64,000 nt of DNA from Candidatus Poribacteria bacterium (GCA_009841255.1 VXMD01000083.1:124001-188000); one strand, 5' to 3'. Numbered from the stretch's first letter, positions 7,147-16,404 are shown. Translations and numbers: made by a program. Notes: generated from the sequence alone by a model not told the origin.

Positions 7147-8859
7147 TTACTTTCTTATCAACATCTTTCGTGTCGCAGTAAAATCGCCAGCGGTAAACGT
7201 ATAGAAATACACACCACTCGCCACAGGTTCGCCGAACTCGTTTTTACCATCCCAATATGCCGCACGACTGCGGTTCTGATATACACCTGCAGCTTGATGT
7301 CCAAGGGACAATTGCCTTACTAATGTGCCATTTACAGCATAAATGTGGAGAGTAACAGCCGCCGGTTTGGACAACTGATACGGTATCCACGTCTCAGGAT
7401 TGAAAGGGTTTGGGTAGTTCGGCAGCAAGGCGGTCTCGTGGGGGCGCACTGCAGCCAAAATCCCTTGGAGAATGGCAAGCGTTTTGTGGTAAACAACCGA
7501 GCCATCGCTGTCGGCCTGCAGAAGATTTAGCCACGTCTGAAGCGTTTCGGGTGAAACCGCAACTAACGCCTCACGGAGCGCAGGTGCTGCAGGAACCGCC
7601 GAATCATCAAGGTTTTCGACAATTATCAGTAAGTCAGTCTTATCAACGCTTCCATCACTGTTGACATCAACTCGGGGATTAATGGGAGCCGTTTGTCCTA
7701 AGGCGCGTATCACCAAAATTAAATCGTCGATGTCCACTTGCCCATCTTCATTGACATCGGCGGCAACTGATGGCAGTTCGCTTGTCATATAGATAGAAGT
7801 CTTGTATTCTGTGGGTTCGAGATAGATTTTAAAGAACATCCCCCAATTCTCCATGTTATCGTTGACTTTGACTAACAAGGGGTTGTTACCTGCCTCCAAA
7901 TTGACATCGAACTTGTCTTGTATACCACTCGTTTTTCTATCGGCATTATTCCTGTGAACCACAGCACCATTGAGCCAAACTTTGATGGCATCGTCACTGC
8001 CCACTCCCATCTTCACAGCCTGATCTTGCGGTGAGATAATATTCATAAAGGCGTAAGCCGTGTAGTAGTTCAGGTCCTGAACCGTACTCAGCCCAGTCGC
8101 ATTCACGACATGCTGAACATTATTGGATTTACAACGGTGGACAGGAATAATGAAGACCCATTCTGTTGTACAGTGAACCGATGGAGGAATGACTTCAGGC
8201 GTCCATTGCAAATCGCCCAAGGTGTCTCCTGACTTCACACCCTTTATGGAAATGAGAACTTCAGAAACTTCGTCGTTGCTCAATGCAGAAAGGTAATCGG
8301 TATCTATATCTGAACCTTCGGCGATCATCCAGAGCCAGGGACCCTGTATGTATTCCAATGTATCGGTCGTATCCTCTGGTTCTGTTCCCTGCCGTGGAGG
8401 GTCCGAGACATCTCCTACTGGCACCTGTTCTGCTGACGCGGTGACAGAGACTTGTGCAGTCAGTGCGGGACCGTCGTAGGCTTCTATTGCACCTGCACCG
8501 ACGGTGAAGGTGAGTCTGCTATCGGTGTCAATGTCACCCTCAAATCCAAGTTCAACTTCGATTTCAGTGTCGCTGACACGCTCTATACCGAACCATGCCA
8601 CACCCAATGTTCCAATGGTTATCCCGGGAATTCCGGATACCGTCAAGGCATCTGCGATATCCCATCTAAAACGCACATAAGTTCCGCCTTGCAAACTCAG
8701 CGTTACAACGCCCTCATTCAATGCGACTTCTGACAGTTGCTGAGGCGACGCGCTTAAGGTTAAATTCTGACCATCGCTCACACCAAGCACGCCAAAAACG
8801 AACAAAACGGCGAATAGCATTAACGCGAGGCATTTGAAATTCACAAGTACGCCTTGCAT
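7147..8859 (-). CDS. Secreted protein with dockerin-like EF repeats and C-terminal sorting/FlgD-like domain
   Basis: 570 residues, exported by an N-terminal signal peptide (hydrophobic LALMLFAVLFVFGVLGV, cleavage near SDG). Residues about 30-140 look like a beta-sandwich. Residues about 270-350 (VGSDDAIKVWLNGAVVH, then LEAGNNPLLVKV) resemble PA14/NPCBM-type carbohydrate-associated modules. Two calcium-binding dockerin-type repeats follow: DVNEDGQVDIDDL and DVNSDGSVDKTDL. The last about 90 residues carry NYPNPFNPETWIPYQLS and ASGVYFYTF...TRKMLIRK, a FlgD-like Ig fold of the type-9-secretion-like C-terminal family, shared with the protein at 12609. AAGGAG sits 8 bases before the ATG. The catalytic or binding target is unknown; an extracellular, glycan-related role is inferred. 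Confidence 0.8.
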   Translation of the reverse strand: MQGVLVNFKCLALMLFAVLFVFGVLGVSDGQNLTLSASPQQLSEVALNEGVVTLSLQGGTYVRFRWDIADALTVSGIPGITIGTLGVAWFGIERVSDTEIEVELGFEGDIDTDSRLTFTVGAGAIEAYDGPALTAQVSVTASAEQVPVGDVSDPPRQGTEPEDTTDTLEYIQGPWLWMIAEGSDIDTDYLSALSNDEVSEVLISIKGVKSGDTLGDLQWTPEVIPPSVHCTTEWVFIIPVHRCKSNNVQHVVNATGLSTVQDLNYYTAYAFMNIISPQDQAVKMGVGSDDAIKVWLNGAVVHRNNADRKTSGIQDKFDVNLEAGNNPLLVKVNDNMENWGMFFKIYLEPTEYKTSIYMTSELPSVAADVNEDGQVDIDDLILVIRALGQTAPINPRVDVNSDGSVDKTDLLIIVENLDDSAVPAAPALREALVAVSPETLQTWLNLLQADSDGSVVYHKTLAILQGILAAVRPHETALLPNYPNPFNPETWIPYQLSKPAAVTLHIYAVNGTLVRQLSLGHQAAGVYQNRSRAAYWDGKNEFGEPVASGVYFYTFTAGDFTATRKMLIRK

Positions 8860-9035
8860 GAAAAACTCCTTAAATTTACTCTTTTTGTTTTTTCAAATAA
8901 AAACACTACAAAGGGTATCCTATAGATTTACAAACAGCGCGTTGGATTATAATAAGCCTATTTTTATTATTATTCAAACGAAAAATAATACAGATCATAT
9001 CTAACTATAACGCAAGCCATTTTTTTATTCACATA

Positions 9036-9102
9036 GCACCCCTACGGGGTGCGACTTCCTGAATGTCCGATTTTCTATAGACATAACACCCCTACGGGGT
9101 GT
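9036..9102. repeat. Pair of CACCCC-TAC-GGGGTG palindromes
   Basis: Two perfect 7-bp stems with a TAC loop, 9036-9052 (GCACCCC/GGGGTGC) and 9086-9102 (ACACCCC/GGGGTGT). Their outer pair differs but is compensated (G-C versus A-T), which suggests that structure is kept. A third copy core is at 12452-12462. Confidence 0.8.
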
Positions 9103-9239
9103 AGAGAGAAATTCTTACTTGAAAATTTCTGTTTAAACGCTCAAGACTTATTAGGTAGCAACTTGGGTCAACTATAGATTATTGGATTTTCGCGGGTGAG
9201 AAAAAAATCCGATCAGAAAAGCAAATCTTGGGGAGTCAG

Positions 9240-9261
9240 GGGCGGATAGAGGGGTCCGCCC
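9240..9261. repeat. GGGCGGA palindrome
   Basis: A perfect 7-bp stem, GGGCGGA (9240-9246) and TCCGCCC (9255-9261), with an 8-base loop. It lies just downstream of the minus-strand oxidoreductase at 9316, so it could terminate that transcript. The same arm recurs at 51258 and 51721. Confidence 0.65.
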
Positions 9262-9315
9262 TATAACGTATGGCAGGAGATTGTGGGATTGTTTCTACAA
9301 AAAATGGAGACGCAC

Positions 9316-10377
9316 CTACAGTGGCAACGAAATCGGTGCGCCGATTTGCGAGGAACGATACGTCGCTTCCGCCAACGCAATGCCGTCTCTGCCGATGCGT
9401 CCGTGGGTTGTCGGTTCGGCTTCACCGGCGATACACTGGAGCCAATGGTCAATGCTCGTGCCTTTTGCAGCGATCCCCCAATACCGCTGCTGCCGCCGCT
9501 CCTCGGGCATGTTGCGGTAGGTATCATCATCTGGCACAGGTGCAGTGAATTCTTCCTCGTCTGCCATATCATGTGTTTTCCAACGGAGTCCATTCTGAAT
9601 CAACGTCGCGGAACCCTTGCTCGTGACGAGCCCGTTCCCGCTGTTCCGAATCTCAGCCGCCCAACTCTTCATCATCATACCGACACCGCCGTTCTTGAAA
9701 TGCACGGTCAGCACGGCATTGTTCTCTACGGCTTGGTCAGCGGGTGGGTAAGTGCCACCGAGCGGCACATGACTCGTGAATCCGTAGACAGTAGAAGCGG
9801 GACCGTAGAGCCACAGCCAGATATCGAGTTCGTGAATCGCTTGCTCCACCAGCATACCGCCCGATTCCGCCTTCACAAAGAGCCAGGGATGCCGTTCCGG
9901 TGAAAACCAACCGACCTGATTCGAATACGTCATCTGTAGTGTGCCGAGTGTGCCATCTTCCAACAACGATTTTAGTTTCATGTACCCTGGATTGAACCGC
10001 ATCATATAGGCAACCATCAGAAGAACACCCGCTTCTTCAGCAGCAGCGATCATTGCCTCACCTTCCGCGACGTTGCAACACATCGGTTTCTCCATCAAGA
10101 TGTGTTTGCCAGCAGTCGCAGCCGCCCGCGTGATTTCAAGGTGCGGACGCGGATGGACACACACATCCACGGCGTCTATATCCTGTCTGTCGAGGAGGGC
10201 GCGGTAGTCCGTGTAGGCATCTGCACCAAACTGGGCTGCCTGCTCGTTTGCGGATGCCTCGTTGATGTCAGCGATTGCGACGATGTCTGCGCGTCGCGTC
10301 GGTTCCTGGTAATAGGGAGCGTGGAGACTGCGGAAGATGCCGCCACATCCGATAATGCCGACTCTGATTCTGTCCAT
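9316..10377 (-). CDS. Gfo/Idh/MocA-family oxidoreductase
   Basis: 353 residues. The N-terminal Rossmann domain has the NAD(P)-binding GIIGCGGIF near residue 8 and DVCVHPRPHLEITRAAATAGKHILMEKPM, whose E-K-P is the family hallmark. The C-terminal alpha/beta domain contains the conserved GGMLVEQAIHELDIWLWL helix with the catalytic-type His. Members oxidise or epimerise sugars, inositols or related polyols with bound NAD(P); the substrate cannot be told. The ATG is preceded directly by an A/T-rich dozen bases and CCGCAAGG, the end of a dispersed repeat. It follows the selenoprotein gene on the same strand and may belong to the same catabolic cluster. Confidence 0.9.
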   Translation of the reverse strand: MDRIRVGIIGCGGIFRSLHAPYYQEPTRRADIVAIADINEASANEQAAQFGADAYTDYRALLDRQDIDAVDVCVHPRPHLEITRAAATAGKHILMEKPMCCNVAEGEAMIAAAEEAGVLLMVAYMMRFNPGYMKLKSLLEDGTLGTLQMTYSNQVGWFSPERHPWLFVKAESGGMLVEQAIHELDIWLWLYGPASTVYGFTSHVPLGGTYPPADQAVENNAVLTVHFKNGGVGMMMKSWAAEIRNSGNGLVTSKGSATLIQNGLRWKTHDMADEEEFTAPVPDDDTYRNMPEERRQQRYWGIAAKGTSIDHWLQCIAGEAEPTTHGRIGRDGIALAEATYRSSQIGAPISLPL

Positions 10378-10500
10378 ATTTTAATTTTTCCTTGCGGAGG
10401 AATACGCAGAAACACCCAAGCAAAAACACGTGCGTTTGAACTTTGGCGTGCGTTCCTCAAATCCGCCTGCGCCGTTGTTGCAGGCTACGGGTTTGGGTTA
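10378..10500 (-). repeat. Dispersed intergenic element, CCGCAAGG family (minus-strand copy)
   Basis: On the minus strand the copy ends CCGCAAGGAAAAATTAAAAT directly before the ATG of the oxidoreductase (CCGCAAGG at 10390-10397). It also contains ACACCCAAGCAAAAACAC (about 10411-10428) and CGCCTGCGCCGTTGTTGCAGGCTAC, both found in other copies. Confidence 0.65.
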
Positions 10501-10531
10501 TAAGGGTTGGGGAACCCAACCCCTACGACAA

Positions 10532-11263
10532 CTATTGGCGTTGCCTACTGTTTTTAAGGATAGGCGGTGGTGTCTCGTCCGCCAAGAGCGCGAGTGCCTC
10601 AGCGATAATCGCGTGTTGCAATTCTGGGTTGTTCGGTTCTCCGAGCGGATGTCCAAATGGATATGGAACAAGTAAAGCACGCGGCGGTTTTACCTTCCGC
10701 GTCATACTTTCAACAAGCGTAATTGAAACCGTGGAGACTCCCGCCGCTTCAACAGCGCGTTGTATCAATCCCACGGATTGATTGCACATCGGTCAGACAG
10801 GGGTTAAGAAAGCAACGTCTACACCATCCGCTTTCAGTTTATGTGCGACCTCAGGTGCGGATTGGGTAATGAGCGGGCGCGGTTTTGTAATGGATCCCAT
10901 AAAACTGAAGTGCCTATGGTTTAGGGATCCGATTTTACCTTCGGCCGCCAACTCCTTGAATCTATCCAGCGGAAACGCAAGGTTCGCATCAGTTTCGAGA
11001 CCGCGTTCGTCGTAAGCCGCGCTCTTATGTCCGTTTATGAGTGCTTGTGTCTGAATGGAATTTGGAATCTCGCGGTAGGAACAATCTCCCCTCTCAAAGG
11101 GATCCTGCCCATCGAGGAAAAAACCGGCAGTTGTAATGAGAGCAATTCTACATTCATTCAACGGCACGCGCAGCGGTGTGTGAGGAGATGCTTTATAACG
11201 CAGACCACCGTAAAACTTCATAAAGAATCGAGAGAGAGGATCAAGTTTCCACACAGATGCCAT
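10532..11263 (-). CDS. GrdB-like selenoprotein (glycine/sarcosine/betaine reductase selenoprotein B family), Sec at codon 157
   Basis: Two abutting open frames (11263-10793 and 10789-10532) are one gene interrupted only by an in-frame TGA at 10793-10795. Reading through gives VAFLTPV-U-PMCNQSVGLIQ, a U-x-x-C motif at residues 157-160, where cysteine homologues of the family have C-x-x-C. The protein is 243 residues with family segments GGLRYKASPHTPLRVPL, AAYDERGLETDANLAFPLDR and RHFSFMGSITKP before the Sec, and TVSITL and PPRALLVPYPFGHPLG after it. A perfect hairpin 10 bases past the UGA is a good SECIS candidate. The start at 11263 has GAGGT 7 bases upstream. The 13-base gap from the oxidoreductase at 11277 suggests co-transcription. 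Family members are redox selenoenzymes; this one's substrate is unknown. Confidence 0.85.
10764..10795 (-). promoter_or_regulatory. Candidate bacterial SECIS element with the UGA(Sec) codon
   Basis: In the mRNA, UGA is followed by 10 bases and then AUCAAUCC-GUG-GGAUUGAU (stem 10764-10771 with 10775-10782), a perfect 8-bp stem with G first in the apical loop. The loop starts 18 bases after the UGA. Bacterial SECIS hairpins are typically placed at this distance inside the coding sequence and bind SelB. The whole hairpin is also protein-coding. Confidence 0.75.
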
Positions 11264-11276
11264 TACGGACCTCGAA

Positions 11277-12302
11277 TTAGCCGTTCGCGAAGATGAGTCG
11301 TTTCCTGTTCTCGCACGGGAGTTGGACGGTCTGTCCGGTAATGCCGCTTTCAATGGTAGCAAAGCCGATTTCGTTGACAGCGGTATAATCATCACGGGCG
11401 CAATCGGGTAGCAGTCCACCGTCTAAGTAATCAGTAATCTGTTTATAGGCGATATTGAAGGGTCCGGCGTTCTCAGGAAGACCGAGGGTCGCGTTATCAA
11501 CTAACTCGCCGCCTTTATGTACAGTCGTGCCGCTATAAAATCCTGCTTGAACGCTGCCTTCGCTGCCGAGAACATCAACGGAGAAGCCGCCCCGTGTTCC
11601 ATGGTTTCCAACATGGAAACCGATCACACCACTCTCAAATTGGATGGTCGATCCGACAATTGCGGGTTCAGGTTCGTAAGACTCCGGCACATCTCCACCC
11701 CCAGAAACGAATCCAGTCACCGAAATAGGATCATAACCAGCAAACTGGCAGATCATATCCGTCGTGTGGATAGCGAAGGAGAGCACACCACCCCCACAAT
11801 AGCCGATGACGGTTTGGACTTCACCGATGAGTCCGTCCTTGATAAGCGATTGGAGGCGGATGAGGTGAGGTCCCCAATGCCGTGTGTAGTCGACAACAAT
11901 AGGGATGCCTTTCGCGTCAGCACCCGCCGTCATTGCATCCACCTCTTCGAGGGAACATCCCGCGGGTTTTTCGAGGAAGATGGCTTTGATGTCCGCCTTC
12001 AAAACGTTTTGCATGACCTTAAAGTGATGCGGTCCGCGGACACAGACAGCAACGATATCCAAATCTTCACTTTCAAGCATCTGCGTATCAGTTTCGTAGT
12101 AGTTGATGGAATTGTCTGGGAAAGCAGGTCCCCACACCTGTTGAAACTCTGCTTGGCGTTCCTGGGACATGTCCGCGACAGCGACCAATTCGGTCGTCTC
12201 ACAAAAACGGATACCGCCTGTGTGGCAATAGGGATACGCGTCATCCGGCGTTGAATAACGGGAGGCGATATTGCCTAATCCGATGATACCGACACGATAC
12301 AT
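11277..12302 (-). CDS. Gfo/Idh/MocA-family oxidoreductase
   Basis: 341 residues. The nucleotide-binding loop is GIIGLGNIASRY at the N terminus. VAVCVRGPHHFKVMQNVLKADIKAIFLEKPAG carries the family E-K-P motif, and VDYTRHWGPHLIRLQSLIKDGLIGEV leads into the C-terminal domain with GGGVLSFAIHTTDMICQF. AAAGGAG precedes the ATG with good spacing. It is the first gene of a short minus-strand unit with the GrdB-like selenoprotein 13 bases downstream, so the two probably act on one substrate or its product. The sugar or polyol substrate cannot be inferred. Confidence 0.9.
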   Translation of the reverse strand: MYRVGIIGLGNIASRYSTPDDAYPYCHTGGIRFCETTELVAVADMSQERQAEFQQVWGPAFPDNSINYYETDTQMLESEDLDIVAVCVRGPHHFKVMQNVLKADIKAIFLEKPAGCSLEEVDAMTAGADAKGIPIVVDYTRHWGPHLIRLQSLIKDGLIGEVQTVIGYCGGGVLSFAIHTTDMICQFAGYDPISVTGFVSGGGDVPESYEPEPAIVGSTIQFESGVIGFHVGNHGTRGGFSVDVLGSEGSVQAGFYSGTTVHKGGELVDNATLGLPENAGPFNIAYKQITDYLDGGLLPDCARDDYTAVNEIGFATIESGITGQTVQLPCENRKRLIFANG

Positions 12303-12608
12303 TGCGATTGCTCCTTTATTTCAAGGTTGCCTAAGAGGATAGCACGAATACAGGAAATTGGCAAATTGTTGTATCGGTTGAATTTACGCTACAATCTATT
12401 GTAAAATAGATATATTCTATAGACATACTGAAGAAACACCCAAGCAAAAACCCCCTACGGGGTGAGGACGCGTCTGAAAAATCCCGTTGAAAGTTCCAAA
12501 ATTTGTTAGTAGCAACTTGGGTTTGCATAGTATTTTCCTAAATAACTGAAACTTACTAAAAACCGACGCGCTACAGAACGCATCTATTGGGGAATAATTA
12601 CACACCTA
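12303..12608. other. Gene-free stretch with a repeat related to 9073-9176
   Basis: 306 bases without a gene. From 12414 it shares TTCTATAGACATA, ACACCCAAGCAAAAAC, CCCCTACGGGGTG (hairpin 12452-12462) and TAGTAGCAACTTGGGT with other spacers. ACCCAAG and CTTGGGT frame the central part as an inverted pair. No promoter could be placed with confidence for either flanking gene. Confidence 0.6.
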
Positions 12609-15600
12609 ATGCGCCTCTTAACATCAATTTCTCTTATCTTTTTTCTCGTTAGCGGTTTTGTGTTCGCGGATCCGTGGTTGTGTGGAACACCGCTGCTGCA
12701 TCAGGAACATATCCATCAACACTCCCCTGAAGAGGTCCCCGCGGCACCCGCCGCCCCCGTCCAGATCGGACACGTCGAGCGATTTTTTATCCACATCCCT
12801 GAGACAGAGGTAACAGCCATCTGTATTGCGAAGAGTGAACACCTCTATGTTTACGTCGACAATTCAGTGCGCCACCTGTTCACGAATGCCGAAGCTGCTG
12901 CTGTTGCAAGAGAATTTGACAACCGTATCTATCCGAATGTTCGCAAGTGGATGGGAACGGAATGGAAACCGGGACTCGATAGAGACAACCGCATCACCTT
13001 GCTGATGCACGATGTCGGTATGAACCAATCCGGAGCGGACTACGGTGGGTATTTCGCGCCGGCGGATCAGTTGCCGACAGTGCCAAATAGTAACCGCCGT
13101 GAAATGCTCTACATGGACGTTTTCCAGTTCAGAGAACGGGATCGACATACTTTTTATAGCAGTCTTGCCCATGAGTTTGCGCATCTCATCAATTGGTTTC
13201 AGAACGGTGGGACCACTGACCAGCGGTGGTTAGAAGAAGGCACAGCGAGTTTTGTCGAATGGGCGGTTTACGGCACGGTCCATAACATTTTCGTTGATGG
13301 CTATCTGGCAAACCCCGGTATTTCGCTCGCCTATACAAACACAGCAGATGTGTATTACGGCGGGGCCTTTCTACTCATGCTTTACCTCTATGAGCAGTAT
13401 GGAGGACCGGAGACTATCCGCAGTATCATAGAGACGGACGCACTCGGCGAACAGGCAATTGACGCTGCTTTGGCAGACAGCGGAAGAAGCGACCGATTCT
13501 CCGAAGTCTTTCTGAAATGGGGGATCGCGAATTGGGTGAATACGCAGGCACAAAACAAACAACTCGGTTACGCGTCCCTCCGTAACCGAAAGGTGAGCGC
13601 TGTAGTGCCACGCGTCCGCAGTTACCCAAACGAGGCGAATAACATTCCCATCGACCAATGGAGCGCCCACTATATTGTCTTTCAGAATCTACCTGAAACC
13701 TTGGATCTATCGGTGATCGGAAGTGGATTCGGAAATCTCTACGCGACAACGCTTTATTTGCCGTCCAACGGACGTCCTGTCACTACACCCCTCCCATTTA
13801 ACACAAAAAACAGAGGGCATTTGCGCCGAGAAGGGCTCCTGCGCGACGGAAAGATTCTATTAATGGTAACCGCAGATGTTCCACAGACCTTCCGCTATGT
13901 CGCGGTAGATGTGCCGGACCCCAACAACGTGGACGTAGTAGAGGCTCCACGACAGCATGTGCCGGACACCGCACCTGACGCTATAACTTATGCTCTCGGC
14001 AATCTCGCCCAACCGAGTGTCGCGCTCGCGAAACCTACGCCGGAAACGCAACTTGAACCGAGAACGCAAATTCATCTTGCCAGCGATTACGCCGATGTTG
14101 CAATTGGTGGTCCGAATGCCTCTCATCTTTACGCGGCGAGTGATTGGGGACTTGAAATCTTCACGTTGATAGAACCGACACAACCCGCCCGAATCGGTGA
14201 GATTGCTACGCCGGGCAGGGCGCGATCTCTCGCTGTTGAGGGAAATACGGCTTACGTCGCTGATGGTGCCGCAGGCGTACAGGTCATTGATATCACGGTC
14301 CCAAGCAAACCGAGTCTTGTAAAGACGCTCGGAGGGTTCACGAGTGTCCACAGCGTTCGAGTTGCTGATGACAAACTATACACACTCGACCGTGAGCGCG
14401 GCATGCTTGTGTTCAACTTACCGGATATCCACAACATGCAAATACCACGCCCCCGACGTTTCTTTCGTACTGCAGGCAGACCGATCAACGTTGCCATTCA
14501 CAACGGGACAGTCTATTTCAGCGATGACAGACACGGACTCCTTATTCTCGATCCGAGCCCCTTCGGTGATTTTGTTGTACGCAGCATTGTGCCAATTTTA
14601 GCCACTGCCCATCAGATCGAAGAAACACGAGGGACAACCCATGCCTATGTTGCCTCAGGTAACCTCATCTTAGTCGATGTTACGGATGACCAAAACCCCG
14701 AAATAGATTCCCGCCTTAACACGCCAGGACGCGCAACAGGTATCCAATTCCGTAACGACACCGTCTATCTTGCAGACAGGCAAACAGGACTTCATATTAT
14801 TAATGTCCGTAACCCACAACAGCCACGACGAATTTCCACACAACTTACATTTGGCAATGCAACCGAGGTCGTCCTCAGAGATACACTCGCTTATGTCGCT
14901 GATGGAAAGGGCGGAATTCAAACAATAGACATAAGCGCATCAGAATCACCGAAATGGTTACATCGGTACGCCTCTGATGGTGCTGCTTATGGAATCGACG
15001 TTGTTGAGACCGATACGGGGGAACGGACTGTCTACGTCGCAAACGGCGTAGGTGGATTGAAAACCCTCGAATTTACGACGCCTTCTCACGGCACTGTGAG
15101 GAAACAACTGCCGCTGTCCACGAATATCATCACTTCTAACAACCGATTTGAGGCTGCCAACTGCACCAAAGTCCGTGTCCAAAACGGTCACGGCTTCGTC
15201 GCCACTGAGACAGGAATGTACGTTGTCAATCTCGCCACAGATACCATTGCGGCGCATATTCCGACACCTTCACCCGTTTCGGATATGGCGTTGCACGAGG
15301 GCTACGCTTACCTTTGCGCAGGCTCTCTAATTGTTGTTGATAGCCGGGTTCCCCAGCAAAGTAGAGTCGTATTCACACGCGACATGCCAGGCAGTGCTTA
15401 TCGCGTTGTCGTCGATGCCAACCCGCCCGCACACATTTATGTTGCTGCCCTTGAAGGAGGACTGCATATTTTTGACATCACAGAACCCGCAGTCCCGCGT
15501 TTGGTCGAAAGTCACGCCACACACGGAAATGCAACAGGCGTTGCCCTCGCGGATGAACGTGCTTACCTATTGGACAGTGGTATCGGCGTCGCAGTACTGG

Positions 15601-16196
15601 ATGTGTCTGAGCCGAACAACCCGAAGTTGCAAGACGCATACGAGAATGATGCGCTCCCAATCGATGCGAAAGTAGCTGGCAACCATCTCTATCTACTCGA
15701 TAGCAATAGCGTTCAGGTGATTGACGCACGCAGGTTGACAGCCACTTCAAACTTTCGTGGACTCAGATTCCCGTTTGAATTGCAGTTGGTAGGGAGTACC
15801 CTTTATGTCGCGGATCTGTATCAACTTCGTATCTTTCGTGTGCATCCAGAAGGCTATTCTCTTGCTGTGGAAGAACCTCTGCAATCTGATTGGGTTCCCA
15901 ATGCCGTTCAGTCTGTATTCGTCAATCGTTTAAACCAAAATTTTCCTAACCCATTTAACCCAGAGACCTGGATCCCGTATCAACTCGCCTCAGATACGAA
16001 CGTGTCGCTTCATATTTACGATGCGCAAGGGAGGCACATCTATTCTAAAGCACTGGGTTACCGCAAAGCGGGTTCACACACCGCGCATTGGAACGGTCGC
16101 AACGCCGCCGGTGAGTCTGTCGCGAGCGGTGTCTATTTCTACACAATCCAAGCTGGAACTTTCCATGCGACTCGGAAAATGCTCATCAAGAGGTGA
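12609..16196 (+). CDS. Secreted gluzincin-type metalloprotease with LVIVD beta-propeller and C-terminal sorting domain
   Basis: 1195 residues. A signal peptide (SISLIFFLVSGFVFA, first about 20 residues) is followed by a protease domain with HEFAH at residues 188-192 and WLEEGTASFVEW about 20 residues later. The His pair plus downstream Glu is the zinc site of HExxH peptidases with the third ligand in an E-G-T/A segment. Residues about 490-1080 contain roughly a dozen LVIVD-type propeller repeats (for example YVADGAAGVQVIDITVPSKP). The last about 90 residues carry NFPNPFNPETWIPYQLA and end TRKMLIKR, like the protein at 7147. The propeller may bind ligand or surface and the tail probably directs export or anchoring. 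No ribosome binding site is obvious before the ATG. Its substrate is unknown. Confidence 0.85.
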   Translation: MRLLTSISLIFFLVSGFVFADPWLCGTPLLHQEHIHQHSPEEVPAAPAAPVQIGHVERFFIHIPETEVTAICIAKSEHLYVYVDNSVRHLFTNAEAAAVAREFDNRIYPNVRKWMGTEWKPGLDRDNRITLLMHDVGMNQSGADYGGYFAPADQLPTVPNSNRREMLYMDVFQFRERDRHTFYSSLAHEFAHLINWFQNGGTTDQRWLEEGTASFVEWAVYGTVHNIFVDGYLANPGISLAYTNTADVYYGGAFLLMLYLYEQYGGPETIRSIIETDALGEQAIDAALADSGRSDRFSEVFLKWGIANWVNTQAQNKQLGYASLRNRKVSAVVPRVRSYPNEANNIPIDQWSAHYIVFQNLPETLDLSVIGSGFGNLYATTLYLPSNGRPVTTPLPFNTKNRGHLRREGLLRDGKILLMVTADVPQTFRYVAVDVPDPNNVDVVEAPRQHVPDTAPDAITYALGNLAQPSVALAKPTPETQLEPRTQIHLASDYADVAIGGPNASHLYAASDWGLEIFTLIEPTQPARIGEIATPGRARSLAVEGNTAYVADGAAGVQVIDITVPSKPSLVKTLGGFTSVHSVRVADDKLYTLDRERGMLVFNLPDIHNMQIPRPRRFFRTAGRPINVAIHNGTVYFSDDRHGLLILDPSPFGDFVVRSIVPILATAHQIEETRGTTHAYVASGNLILVDVTDDQNPEIDSRLNTPGRATGIQFRNDTVYLADRQTGLHIINVRNPQQPRRISTQLTFGNATEVVLRDTLAYVADGKGGIQTIDISASESPKWLHRYASDGAAYGIDVVETDTGERTVYVANGVGGLKTLEFTTPSHGTVRKQLPLSTNIITSNNRFEAANCTKVRVQNGHGFVATETGMYVVNLATDTIAAHIPTPSPVSDMALHEGYAYLCAGSLIVVDSRVPQQSRVVFTRDMPGSAYRVVVDANPPAHIYVAALEGGLHIFDITEPAVPRLVESHATHGNATGVALADERAYLLDSGIGVAVLDVSEPNNPKLQDAYENDALPIDAKVAGNHLYLLDSNSVQVIDARRLTATSNFRGLRFPFELQLVGSTLYVADLYQLRIFRVHPEGYSLAVEEPLQSDWVPNAVQSVFVNRLNQNFPNPFNPETWIPYQLASDTNVSLHIYDAQGRHIYSKALGYRKAGSHTAHWNGRNAAGESVASGVYFYTIQAGTFHATRKMLIKR

Positions 16197-16404
16197 ATTT
16201 CCTAACATTCGTTTCGGGCAATTGTTATGGTATAGAAAACCGTCCTAATCTTTTGACGGACGTCCCAAACAACTGAACAAAAAAAATAAAAAATCTTGTA
16301 ACATTACTTGGACAAAAAACGTTAAATAATTTAGCCTGATATCATATTACCTAATCGACGTTCGGTGTTATTATAGATGAGCAATTCGCAAGGAGAAGTA
16401 TAAC

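Larger units (their letters stand above)
8860..9315. other. Gene-free stretch with three palindromes
   Basis: 456 bases without a credible gene. It holds two hairpins with the core CCCCTACGGGG (9036-9052 and 9086-9102) and one with GGGCGGA/TCCGCCC arms (9240-9246 and 9255-9261). An A/T-rich imperfect inverted repeat, ATTGGATTTT/AAAATCCGAT, lies near 9181-9212. Part of it (about 9073-9176) resembles 12414-12527, sharing TTCTATAGACATA, CCCCTACGGGGTG and GTAGCAACTTGGGT in the same order. Confidence 0.7.

Noticed and set aside
10789-10796. Frameshift or simple nonsense mutation in the GrdB-like gene
   Set aside because: Both segments are in the same frame, the only interruption is TGA at the family's Sec/Cys position, and a hairpin follows at SECIS distance. 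A pseudogene would not be expected to show this.
11264-11419. N-terminal extension of the GrdB-like frame to 11419
   Set aside because: It overlaps the 3' end of the oxidoreductase gene and does not look like the family; ATG 11263 has its own ribosome binding site.
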